Notes under the pieces: generated by a model
Told to the model about the DNA's origin: nothing
The model's database searches: none
Seen by the model: the letters and a program-made list of their open reading frames with translations, nothing else
Shown: in pieces, positions 46,462 to 58,507 of the stretch
Numbering within the stretch: position 1 is the first letter of the stretch
How the letters are laid out: each line of letters starts with the position of its first letter
Origin: Nemopilema nomurai
Taxonomy: Eukaryota > Cnidaria > Scyphozoa > Rhizostomeae > Rhizostomatidae
Reading direction: 5' to 3'
Assembly: GCA_003864495.1 (NCBI GenBank)
Contig: ML133471.1
Location: 902,001-966,000 of the forward strand
Length of the DNA stretch: 64,000 nt
Program-made: the position numbers and the translations under genes

Positions 46462-46690
46462 CGCAACGCATACATGCAACGCATCACCGCATACGTGCAA
46501 CGCATCACCGCATACGTGCAACGCATCACAGCATACGTGCAACGCATCACAGCATACGTGCAACGCATCACCGCGTACGTGCAACGCATCACCGCGTACG
46601 TGCAACGCATCACAGCATACGTGCAACGCATCACCGCGTACGTGCAACGCATCACCGCATACGTGCAACGCATCACCGCATACTGCAACG
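46462..46690 (+). repeat. 21-bp minisatellite
   Basis: About eleven copies of CGTGCAACGCATCACCGCATA with A/G and G/A variants. The length is a multiple of three and the unit has no stop in several frames, so long repetitive open frames appear on both strands. Confidence 0.95.
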
Positions 46691-49600
46691 CGTCAACGCA
46701 GTGTCTACTATGCGCAGCAAAAAAGGCCAGTTATCCCTTGCAAAGAATAAACAAGAACAAAACATACTCGACGACGGAGACAACCCTGCAGCTGCTGCTT
46801 CGCTTGAGCTGACGTTGCTGTTCCAAGGGGCACATCTTGGTGTCCTTACTGCCGATTAAACCTGGAGGCGGAACAAACGAAACTGGTATTGGTTGGGCTT
46901 GACAGTTGCTTTCAAATCAAGAACGACATTGCAAATTAAACACAAAACGAATGCAATGAAACCGAACAAGCAATGAACAACGATTGACTAAATGTTATGG
47001 GAGCCTATTTACATCCTTATGAGCCAATATCTTATTTACACGGGCAGGGGGTGGTCTCTGTATAGACCCGACAAAAGGGTTGATCAGAGAGAGATTAGAA
47101 CATTCGAAGCTTCAAGCCTCAATCTTCGGTGATATGATTCTCGAGCTGAGCAACTAGAATGCATCTTGAGCAGGTCAAGGTACATGAAGAAATGATCGCA
47201 AGTACATCTCGAAATGTTAAGGTGGGAAACATTTTGCCAGTGTTTCATTTGTCGGTCAATTTGTACAAAGCGGCTATCGGGAATGAGGCTGTAGGGAAAA
47301 CAGGCACCCTTAATTCAGTGATGACAAACAGATTCCCTAACAAATTATCAATGGATTTTGTATTTAAATTAAGAAAAGTAGCTAAAAAAGCATTATGTAA
47401 TGTTTTTAATGCTAAAATTTTGACGAAAAAGATCACGAAGCTTAATCAAAGACAAACGCCTGCTGCTAGATGAAAGCTAGCAAGTACAGTAAAATGGTTA
47501 AATTTGTAAACAGATTTCTCGACAAACTTAGTTACCAGGATTCCCAGATGGCGCTTGGACAGCTCTGTTTTCCGCCAAACTCTTAGAAGGTGTAATTCAA
47601 TGCAATGATAATAATTTTGCCTAACTTTGGAAGAAGAGAAGGGTTATTTCCCATAAATGCACAACAAAAATTTGACCAGGTTGAAAGTTCAAGTTGAAAT
47701 GGCAGAGCAGTTCCAAAGGGCTTTTCTGTCATAGTAACTAGGATAATAGGTGACAAACTTACGATCTGATGTTTGATTGGATAGAATTATTTGTTATTAT
47801 GTTTAAGTTCTACCCAGAAATGTGCTTTTTCATATTTTACGAGTTTTCTACATTCCGCCGAAATTCCCTTATCGGCGAAAATATTTTTCAATGGCCAAGG
47901 GTTTTACAAAGCAGCCAAAGAAGGGAAATTGGGTCGTCAAAACAGCCAAATGGTAATCCCGCCTGCAATAGGCTTCAAAAAACGAAACGAACAATGTACG
48001 AAACGAACATTCCTCAAACGACAGAGCTATATGTCTTTTGACAATGTGAACATTAAACAAAAATATTAGTATTAGACGAGGGATTATATAGTTATTACGT
48101 CGTTTTCAAGTAGGAGAATTAAAGCTCTTTCCGTCGGTGCCAACGCATTGAACCCAATCCTCGCAAAAAGACACTTGTCCAGTCAAAAGCAGAACCCCAA
48201 GCAACTCACCGGCGTAAACATTTACCGGTCGCCAAGAAATTTCCAACCATAAGCAAAACATTAACCAAAAAACTAGATGCGTCTCAAAGTGGCTTCTAAA
48301 AGAACTTTCGGCTCATTGTTATCTTTAACGAGCAAAATTCTTATAAAAACACACACTCACCAAATTTTCTTAGACTAGGCATATTTTGCTATCCAAGTAA
48401 TAAACTGGAGCCCGTGTCTTGATTCTGAACAGCATCCATTACAGGCAATTCCGTTAAAACTAGAGAGCCACACGGATCGTGGCTGACCCACCATTCCACG
48501 GAGGGTGGGTTTCGAATTCATTGTGACGTTATTGCTGCTCATTGTCATCGAAATCGTCACAAATCGGAATTCAATAACTCACAACAAAAACGCGGTAAGA
48601 CGGAACGAAAAGGCCACGCCTCTTATCTAGTCAATGAATACGTCTCCCTTGCCTAGGACGTTTTTACAAAGAACCAATTACGTGGGCTTCAGCTTCACCG
48701 ATTACTTCGACCAACGTTGGCAAAATCTGCATTGTTCTGCAAGTTCCTGTAGACGGGACTATACGGAAGGGCTACGGCCTAGGCAAAGCCATACCGGACC
48801 GTCCCCATAAAGAAGCGTCTTACTTGATATATGTGCTTATAAAGCGTTTGAATTTAACAAAACTTGTTTTCAACACTAACTGCCAAGAATTTATTGAAGC
48901 TTGAACAAGGGTACTCAATATTGTCTTGCATTTTCATCATAAAACTCCAGCCTTTACGGCAAGAATCCCTTTTCATTCTGCATGTTTCCCAGACTTTGGT
49001 CAGAGAACTCATATCCAGGCTGCTGAGAAGAAGGGGGCGGCTGGCCGTTTTTCACATTGTCTGGGTCGTGAAGCCACAAAACCCCCGCCCCACCCCAACA
49101 TCCTCACTCACCTCTCTACGGTCCTACGGTTCAACCGGTCTTGAAATTGTTAACAATAAATTCGATTCGTAAGGAAAGCGAGATGGGATAAACACACAAC
49201 TTCACAAGAAGGGTAATCAACGAAAAGGGCGTACCTGGAGCGGGGCCAAATCTAGCGTTCATGTCACAGCTATTATCAATGCAGAAAATATAGTCGCTTC
49301 GTGGCATTGCAAACTTTCCCTCTGACCCTGCGAAAAACAAAAAGTATACCTCAGGTGATATTTTCGAGAAACTGTTGAGAATAGAATTCCCATGACGCGC
49401 AATCAACAATGCAAACCTTTCGCAAAGAATCAGTGCTTGACACTCGTCTTTGCTTAATCGACTCGAGCTGTTGTGTTTACGTTGCGAATGGCTGTAACGC
49501 CATTTTGTATGGCGAAAATGTGAAGCCCTATTATGCTTATACTCTCGAAGGGATCTGACATTTGTCATGGAGACATGGCTTATTGGAGTTATGTGATAAA

Positions 49601-51726
49601 ACAGCTTGCGCCATAACTCAATGGCAGACACTTTGAATGATTCTCGCAAAAAAACCTTTAATCGCACTAAAAGAGGCAACAAGTAGCTAATTGGACTCCG
49701 TTTTCTATTAAAATGGAAATAAAGGACGAAAGCGAAGGAGCGTGCAAAGCTTACAGATTTAACGAGATATTAATCAAAGGTCTTCCAGAAAACAGCAGCT
49801 CCCTGTCATACACCAAATAGGATTGTGATTCATAGATGAAAGAGATATTAATGAACTCGGCTTAAAATCTGTTCCAAAAGCCGTTGTAATTTGAAAACAA
49901 AGGCAAGTAATGCATTTTGTCTGGCAGTGCAGCAGAGAGGGGGGCAGGAGGGGAAATTGCCCCAGGGCCTTAATCCATAGGGGTCCACATAGAGTACGAC
50001 TAAACTGTTTATGTCACCGGCAGGGGGCCCTATAATTCAGCCTTGCCCAAGGGCCTCCAAATCTTCTCGGCGGCCCTGTCGCCTGGGTATCCCGTGGAAA
50101 CAATGCCTGTCGTGGAAAGGAGGCTGACAGCAGGAACTTTACGAGAAAGTTGCCTGACTCATTTTTGATCAGATCGAGGTTTATTAGTGACTTGAAAAAA
50201 ACCGGCCTTCATGGAGCAGTGCTGAGTTCAGTCTCACCTCGTCTGAAAATGGACTTGGACCCGGAGACAATAAATTGTAAATGCATCGCACCAATTGTAC
50301 ATGCAGTAATGTTGGTTACTATAATATAGGATTAAGGGTATATTTTTAGTTTACCAAGTACTGCAGCAGAATAGCGAATGGCAGCTTACAAGCGAGTATA
50401 GATTTGTCACGTGACTAAAGCTGAACTGAGTACGGGGGTAGCCTACATCAGATACAAACGCCATCGGACAGACGCTCCGGTGAGAGACGTTTTACTTAGA
50501 AGCCAGTCGCTAAAAAGAATGCCTGTTTGATAAACGAGTTCTTCCACATCTTTGCGGCAGGCACGTGCACTTAAAAAGCAAGGCGCCTGTGGACAATTGT
50601 AACCTGGATGGGTTTCTTGATAGCCTTTTCAACGTGGCTGTAGCTGGTAGTTACATCACTATTTATAAGGCGGTAATGCAAACAATATTTTTTGAAAAGG
50701 ATGAACTAGAACATATCAAGGTGTGCAGGATTAAGACAGAAGAACCTTATTTTCATTTAATTGCGGGTTCTACAGAATTAAGTGGATAAAGGAATCAGCC
50801 AAGTGATCTGCTCCTCTTGACTACCCATGGCTGAACAAGAAACGGATAAGAATTTGTTGAAAACAAATGGATTAGAAATATTACAACTAATATAATATTA
50901 ACGGATAGGTCTGGCAAGATACAGGATTTAACAAGATCCGTTGTTCCATTGTATTTCTCAGAAAACCTCTTCCGCGACTTCCTGAGATTTTCCACAACGA
51001 CTAGGCCAGAAAACACACCGGATAGGACGTGGGAAGGAGTACAACCACGGACACTCAACTGTTTGACAGAAGTTTGCACTTACAGTGGATTATGTCCAAT
51101 TCCGCTGATAGAGCCAGATGAGCAGGCCCATTATCAAGTCAAGATTTGGTTTTACTCCCTAGTAGTTTAATTACATTAGCAGAGCACGTAGTGTGTTTCC
51201 ATGATACCTAGGTGGGCAGAGAACAATTATATATATATTTCCGATATGTTAACCCCTTTACTAAATCCCTTTTTCATATTTTGGCTCCCACCCACTTTTA
51301 AATGCAAATCACCAATCCTGGTATAATCCATTTACATTGAAATGCCTAGAAACTCTAAAAAATACCAATCTTGAAAAATCTACTGAAGAGCAGAAAGTTT
51401 TATAATGTCAATAGTTCTGAACAAAATAGGCTTCAGCTTCTGTTTAAGTAAAGTAGTTGAAGTGCTACCAGAGAGAGGATTATTGCAGAGAGTTAAATGA
51501 GAACTTTTTGTGTGAGATTTATTTTTGAAAAATAGACCATCTAGTGGGTGTGGCATTTCATTGTAAATAAGCAAACAAAGCTAATCATTTTGTGTGAAAC
51601 ATTTCATATTTAATTTTTTGGATCACGTAATGTTTTGAATGGCAGTGTTGACAATAAGCGAGTTTGTAGAAAGGCCATTTAAAAAACAATAACACTACTC
51701 TAACTCTTTCTCTAATTTTTCAAAGG
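46691..51726. other. Region without a supported gene
   Basis: Five kilobases with no confident coding exon. A plus-strand frame at 47159-47473 and minus-strand frames at 49131-49682 are open, but I recognise no family. Splice signals near 49234-49350 do not give consistent phases. GC-rich degenerate sequence at 49940-50090 may be old transposon debris. Confidence 0.35.
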
Positions 51727-54045
51727 TGATGAATCAGTGTGGACCATCTCCTAATCTTCAGTTAACCAGGTAAGCAGGGTTAATGTAGATGCTTTGAATC
51801 AAATAGTAAAGTAAACTTAAAAGGGTACAAGCACAAACTGATAGTTTTGGGTGCCAGTTGGATGTGATGTCTGACTATCTTTATGGATGCTCTTTCCGAA
51901 GCTCTTTTCTGATTAGGATGACATGCCAACATAAATTTGGAAATGCAATGCAATGTAAATAAATTTGTAAATAAAAGCATTAGGTTCAATCAGTTGTACA
52001 CTCATGGACAACAACTTAATTTACCAGCTTTAGGCCTATGGGGAACAAAGCAGGTTACTGGGAATTGCTTGTTATTTTTTAAGCATATTTTAAGCTCAAT
52101 TTTCATATACTTTCATAAATCCTTTACAACCAACCTCTTTTGGCATTAGGTGCAACATTCTACCTATCAAGACTGCATTTGATCAGTCTACAGAGTAGCA
52201 AAATGTCCTGATATCAAAACGTCTAAAAATATCTCAACTGTTTTTTTGTTATTCTTAAGAATCTTTATCCTTGATGTGCGAGAATTGCTTTTCTTTTGAG
52301 ATTTGACTTTTAACACGATAACATGAATGTCAATAAGAGATGATTCTAATAGAAATTTCTTGCAACTCTGATGCACCGGTAGCAGCGTTTGGCTTGACTT
52401 CTTTTAGTGGCAATATATTTTGCAAATGCCGAAAAATAACTCAGACTTAACCACAAAAAGCCTTCTGTTATTTCATCCTAGATTATGACATCATTTCTCC
52501 ATCCAGCAATCGGGAATTTCCAGAAAAGAACGCCCCATCGCCTCTTCAGGAAAGATGCTCGCGGTATTTTTCACGGACATTCGTGTCATTTTTATTGACG
52601 ATTAATTATAGTCAAGGAGAATGGATTTCAGAAATCATTCCTCGAGAAATTCATGGTCGACGCAATAACCATTCCGGTGTCAAAGTCATTCATGCGAAGG
52701 AGACGGCCTAAGAATTGATGGCACAAACAAGATACACTCAGCTTACCTGTCGTTAGCTTTGAGCGATAATTCTTCAACAAAGCTGTGAACGTACTGTTAA
52801 ATGCCCATCTTCGATGCACTCGGCATCACGATGCCTCCAATAATTTGTTTCTATTTAGCGCATTCCATTTTCTCTCTACACGTGTGTGTTTTGTTGTAGG
52901 CGCCTCTTTCTTTCTCCGCATTGTCCACCCTACAAACACCAAACGTGAATAGTCTGTAGCTCCTCCGTGTGTACACGAATGCGCAGCACACACCAGCACT
53001 GTAAATGAATAACTAGGTTGAAACGATTCTACAAAAGTGTTGAGCTTGAAAACATTCTGAAAAACCTAATCGTAATCCACAAATTGAATTAACAGTTTCC
53101 TGATGAGTCTCAAGGGGGAATTGTCTTGGCAGAGAGAAAGCGAGGTTGTCAACTTCGTTATTATGACAAAGAAATGGTCTTCCTGTTTTCACGAGAAGCA
53201 ATTTCATGAGAAAGTGCCAAGAAATAAGGACATTTTCGGGGCATAAGACGGTGTTTATGATAACTTTGCGTGCTTATTGTCCATTTGACTGATGGTAAAC
53301 CCTCTTCTTGCCCTAAAGGTAATTTCGAGGCTTTCAGTGTACCATGATCGAACCAGCTCTGAAAATAGTGTGCAAAATATTCTGGCTCTGCTCAAGACTA
53401 CTGGCTGCTGTCGTCCTAAACTGCCCCAAGACCTGTAGGCCAGGCTTCGCACGCCTATGATACAAACAACGGGACAGGCCGCAGTTGAATCGCCGGGTGC
53501 CACACTTAATGTGATCGTCAAGCAACCGAAAACTACTCTCTCCAGACTTGATATTTCGTTTAGCATTTTAGTTTTTTGCTTTAACCTGTTTTTAAGCATT
53601 GACCAGCTAGATAATCACTTACAGTGCTCCGTCAGAAATGGGCTTATAACTCCGACTCACTTTCAAGGCTGCCGCTATTCAAGTGGAAGAAATCACAGTC
53701 ATTGCGCAGTGCCCAGGAGCCAGTACCCACGAGTGAGTAACAATAGCCACCACTTCAACCTGCTTCTGTTTGAGATAACCTTCACTTGCTGTCACTTGGA
53801 GATGCGCTGATATGAAGCTCCTGTCACGTGTCATGGCTAGGCGATCACAAGGAAAATGTTCGATGGGGGCCTGAGTCGCAAGTTGAAATTACAAGGCTGT
53901 TTCATGGCTGTCGGCAGAGGCTAAGTCACCAAATTTCGTTGTGTCAAACAAATTATACGATAACTTCATTTTTATTTTGATAGGACCCCACTATTCCAGC
54001 AGAAATCCCTATCAATGTTCTATTCGATATCATAGAATGTGTAAG
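51727..54045 (+). other. Weak plus-strand exon candidates
   Basis: Three segments look like spliced exons: 51727-51770 (TTTCAAAG acceptor, GTAAGC donor); 52482-52563 joined over a 48-bp intron to 52612-52718, reading MTSFLHPAIGNFQ... to IPVSKSFMRRRRPKN and stop; and 53983-54040 (DPTIPAEIPINVLFDIIE, donor GTAAGC). Their phases do not chain into one gene and no family is recognised. Confidence 0.22.
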
Positions 54046-55798
54046 CATTATTGAAACGACTTGCTGGAATTAAATATTTGATAAAACAGCCATTGGAACC
54101 ACATTACTGCCCCAACCAAAATGGCGTGAGTTTTTTTTTTACTGGACAGGTGTTTTCATGACGCTGATTCTACGCGGCTTGTTTTCTGTCCTGACGTCTA
54201 AAAAGGTGTTTATCCAATCATTCGTTCAAGAGAAAGCAATTTCGCATGCCGTTATCGCATGCAAAACAAATTTTGTGTAGCAAAGAGCATGCCACAGCAA
54301 CAAACATAGATATGAAACACCTGAAAAAATAACTGGAAATGTGCAGAATTCATAAAAACCATGCCAGCTTGGTGATAAAATCTCTTAAAAGGTCTCGGAG
54401 AGTATCTGACTGTAGCAAAGTTTTTGAAACTGACAACATTTAGAGCGGTTTAGGTTAGCATGTCACACTTTCTTCGGCGCTTCTTTCGAGTTTGTAGAAA
54501 AAGGAGCTTCTATTCTTTGTTTATTGTGATACGACTTGCTTGCTTGTAAGGGTAGATATATGCCTTTAGCCAGTTCACATCTGGAGAATAATGAAAACAG
54601 TTTCTATCCAGCGGTGACAGGGCTTTTTTTAACATACAGTCTGTGTAGGCCTTGGTATGGTACCCATGGTATAGGTTCGAGTGTCTGTTTTGATTCCATT
54701 TTGTGGCTACGTTGCCATGGGGTCGAGTTTAACCTCAAGTTGTAACATGCTATACGCCGCAAAATGATCACTTTCCCAAGAAAAAAGCAACAATCAAAGT
54801 GCCAAAAAGTGCCAATGTAAAATGTAAAAACTCTTCCTAGGCACTTATTCAAGACAATATGGAGCTCTGTAAATATAGAGTCGTCCTTTCAAATTTTAGC
54901 CCCTCCCCCCAACTTGAAAATCACTAAAAAGGACCCTGTCTCCAAGTTCTACCTGAAGGAAAAATCAAAATTAAACAAATAAATGCTACTATTGAAAATG
55001 AAATGCATTGAATGCCAATAAATGAAATTTATTTATCTTCCTTCTTTTCAAGAATGCATTTTAAACATATGACATGTCATAAAATTACGATTCCTAGGAA
55101 GAGGTGGAAAAAGAAAGTTTGTATTGCTTGCCTTTGTAGTAAATAAACAACCTTTACCATAAAATGCTAGGTATGATAAAGTTATGCATGTCTTCTTTAC
55201 CTATCTATAGAGAAAAAAGGTTTGATGATTACCATACTTCGCCTTAGGGCACAAGACTTTCTCTTAGTATCTACTGATAGTTATAATAATAACTATAACG
55301 AGGATGTGGTGCCTATGAAGGCAAAATACCTTATCAATACTAGAAAGATTGTTGTAAGCAGCCTTTCTCAACAGCCAGGCATTTCTGCAGACTAAATATA
55401 ACGAACTCTAAAGAAGGAATATGGCTAAAAAGTGCAAGCATTTTTATCAATATATTCCTTTCACTATTACCTGGTTCCATTTTGTAGCCATACGTAAACA
55501 TTCGCTGTACTTTTGTTGCAGCCAAACATCAACATCTCCTGAATTTGCGATTTTATCTTGTAGTTATACACCAATGGTCGCCATCTTTTATCATTATCGA
55601 AGAGGTCCATTTACATGCAACAGTACGAGTCGAAATATTTTCCTATTTCCATTACCAAGCAGCATCTGCCTTGGTACCTCTTCCTCTTAGGTAACTGGAT
55701 AGAGCCAAAACTTGATTTGTCAACGCAACACGCACTACAACAATGAGTATGATGAATATCATGTGCCAACGAGAATCACTTCCAAAGAAATCAATAAG
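54046..55798. other. Region without a supported gene
   Basis: AT-rich sequence with only short open frames. I see no conserved protein segment, RNA gene or tandem array. Confidence 0.4.
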
Positions 55799-55887
55799 GT
55801 CAACGGTCAAGTGTCAACGGTCAAGTGTCAACGGTCAAGTGTCAACGGTCAAGTGTCAACGGTCAAGTGTCAACGGTCACGTGTCAA
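55799..55887 (+). repeat. 14-bp minisatellite
   Basis: About six copies of TCAACGGTCAAGTG, the last two slightly diverged. Confidence 0.93.
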
Positions 55888-57910
55888 GGGTTAATGTCAA
55901 ATCTGAGGTAACTTACAGCAAACCACAAACATCTTCAAGAACGATTGTGCAAAAGGTTACTGATAAAAGTTACTGAATTTCTCAGTGTAAAGCACAATGT
56001 AAAGCAGTGAGTGCACTTTACAAAGGAGTTTAAGAAAGGCATAAACTTCAAGCTTCAAAAATTTACACGTCCAAATATTATTTGTTGGTGTATCTGCATC
56101 ACCACTAGAGAAACTGCTTTATCAACTTCACAACTTCATATTAACATCTTAATCCCTGATAATGCGTAGCCCAGTTGGACTAGCCGCTATTCATAATCCT
56201 TTGAAGATGTTTACATTTCTCGGTAGAGTAACTTCTAGAGAATTTGATTTTTGTTGACATAATTTACTATTCAAATTAATCTTCTAATATCACATGACTA
56301 TATTATTACAAGCAACGTACATTAGTTCTTACCGATGGATGTCAATAATGAATGGAATTAATTCGCAAACAGGCTATTATGCCTGATGTATTTTCCTCCG
56401 TGATGTTTTATTGAAATGGTGTAAAGATCCACGCATGCAAAGGTGTCGATTCTTAAAGAAAAAGACTGAAGTGGGAAATCATTGATGAATCAGCGTGTTG
56501 ATGAGAGGTTCTTTTCGTATCCCGCAGTTAAGAAATAGTTTAAGACTCATAAGCCAAATTACACTTCATTCAGAGATGTTTCAAAATCTCTTCACTTGGC
56601 AAAGTTACCAGTTCAGCTAGTCGCTGCCTTGTGGCAGGTGGTAAACTGTCATGTAAAAATTAGAACCATTTCATTGACAAGGAAGATACCGGTAAGCTTG
56701 TTTGGCGCAAAGAAAAAGTTATCTATGTACTTTCACCTAATTGATCCAAAACAATTTTATGATAATGCACTAGCTATTGATGCAACTAATATGCTATCCT
56801 CGAATGTCTGGGCTGATCAACAGAGTAATCATTTGATATCTCATTTTCAGTTTAACACTGAGTTTTTGGTACATTCTTCACATGCAGCTCTGCATAATCT
56901 GCAGCGTTTAAAAAATCAATCATCCCAAATACTCTTTATTTTTGCATTCACGTTTCGCATTGCTGCTAATGTATGACTTAGAGCAAAATTATTTCGACCT
57001 GGCCAGAGGGATAATTGACGAGAGTTAACAGGTGCACTATTTACATATTCTTCTTACGTTCTTTTTTTAGAAGTTGATTTGAGCTTTGAACGTCTGAAAA
57101 TTATTTTAATGAGATCCATGTCTGTTTGCAAACATCCGGATTCTTCTTGGTAGAAAAACTTTGATATATTCAGTGGCGCAGCGTGAGAGCAGAACTAAGG
57201 AATATGGTATTTAAAACATGGTTATGTTGAAATAAAAGCAATCGTAATTTCAGCTTCTTAGGAAAATAAGCGGCAATTTAAGGTAATCTTGACCATAAAT
57301 TTTGACTTTAAAATGCCCAGTTATTTGCAGTCTAATTACAATCGTCTCTTCTGCATCAAAAAGTTTGATATGGTGCGGTCAAAACCCTGGTCTACTTATA
57401 TTGCAGCTTCAGGTTCCCACCAAGAGGAACTTCACATTGCGAACAGGATCACAAGTTTCTGCTGATTTTGTACCCTCATATTTAACAATGATTAGAGTAC
57501 TGCATACCCTATCAAGGACAGCTTGAATTTTGCAGTCATCTCACTGAACCTTCATCTGGCATTTTGAAATACTAACATGTTGTGTTTCATTTCTGCAAAA
57601 CAAATATATGACCTTAGTCGGTTGCAATTAATTTTTCCAGGTTGCAGGTAGATATTGCAATGCATTCAAAAGGCTAGAAATCACTGTTTGACAAGAGCGA
57701 CACTCTTTCGACACTGTATTCTTCGAGATGCTCAAACCTGGAGGATGGAGGAAGTTGCGTTATCTGCTTAATTATGGAAGGTTCAAGTTTCGTGATAACC
57801 ATAAAAGTGGACTGCACAGACTTTAAATGCAATATATTCTAATTTTTTGCACCTTACTCGACGTTTAATATATAGTCAGTTTACATGAAAATTGTAGCAC
57901 CTGCATTATT
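55888..57910. other. Region without a supported gene
   Basis: A plus-strand frame of 126 codons at 56596-56976 is the longest here. It has no recognisable domain and no clear splice or promoter context, so I leave it uncalled. Confidence 0.35.
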
Positions 57911-58507
57911 TGAAGGCAATCTGTAAGGCAAGGTATTTGAAAGCAATCTGTAAGGCAAGATATTTCAAGGCAATCTGTAAGGCAAGGCATTTAAAGGCAA
58001 TCTGTAAGGCAAGGCATTTAAAGGCAATCTGTAAGGCAAGGCATTTAAAGGCAATCTGTAAGGCAAGGCATTTAAAGGCAATCTGTAAGGCAAGGCATTT
58101 AAAGGCAATCTGTAAGGCAAGGCATTTAAAGGCAATCTGTAAGGCAAGGCATTTAAAGGCAATCTGTAAGGCAAGGCATTTAAAGGCAATCTGTAAGGCA
58201 AGGCATTTAAAGGCAATCTGTAAGGCAAGGCATTTAAAGGCAATCTGTAAGGCAAGGCATTTAAAGGCAATCTGTAAGGCAAGGCATTTAAAGGCAATCT
58301 GTAACAAGGCATTTAAAGGCAATCTGTAAGGCAAGGCATTTAAAGGCAATCTGTAAGGCAAGGCATTTAAAGGCAATCTGTAAGGCAAGGCATTTAAAGG
58401 CAATCTGTAAGGCAAGGCATTTAAAGGCAATCTGTAAGGCAAGATATTTCAAGGCAATCTGTAAGGCAAGGCATTTAAAGGCAATCTGTAAGGCAAGGTA
58501 TTTCAAG
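57911..58507. repeat. 27-bp minisatellite, about 22 copies
   Basis: Tandem unit AAGGCAATCTGTAAGGCAAGGCATTTA (27 bp, shown here in full only as a name: core GGCAATCTGTAAGGC). One copy near 58303 lacks two bases. The variant GATATTTCAAGG occurs near both ends of the array (57958 and 58441). Nine-residue-periodic frames on both strands are artefacts of the unit length. Confidence 0.96.

Noticed and set aside
46338..46812. Repetitive proteins of 70-147 residues on both strands
   Set aside because: Artefacts of the 21-bp minisatellite.
47159..47473. 104-codon plus-strand frame
   Set aside because: No domain, no splice or promoter context and no repeat-family match by eye.
49131..49682. 183-codon minus-strand frame as a gene
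   Set aside because: No family recognised; internal splice-like signals exist but the phases do not agree, so it cannot be supported.
57906..58506. Repetitive proteins of up to 178 residues on both strands
   Set aside because: Artefacts of the 27-bp minisatellite.
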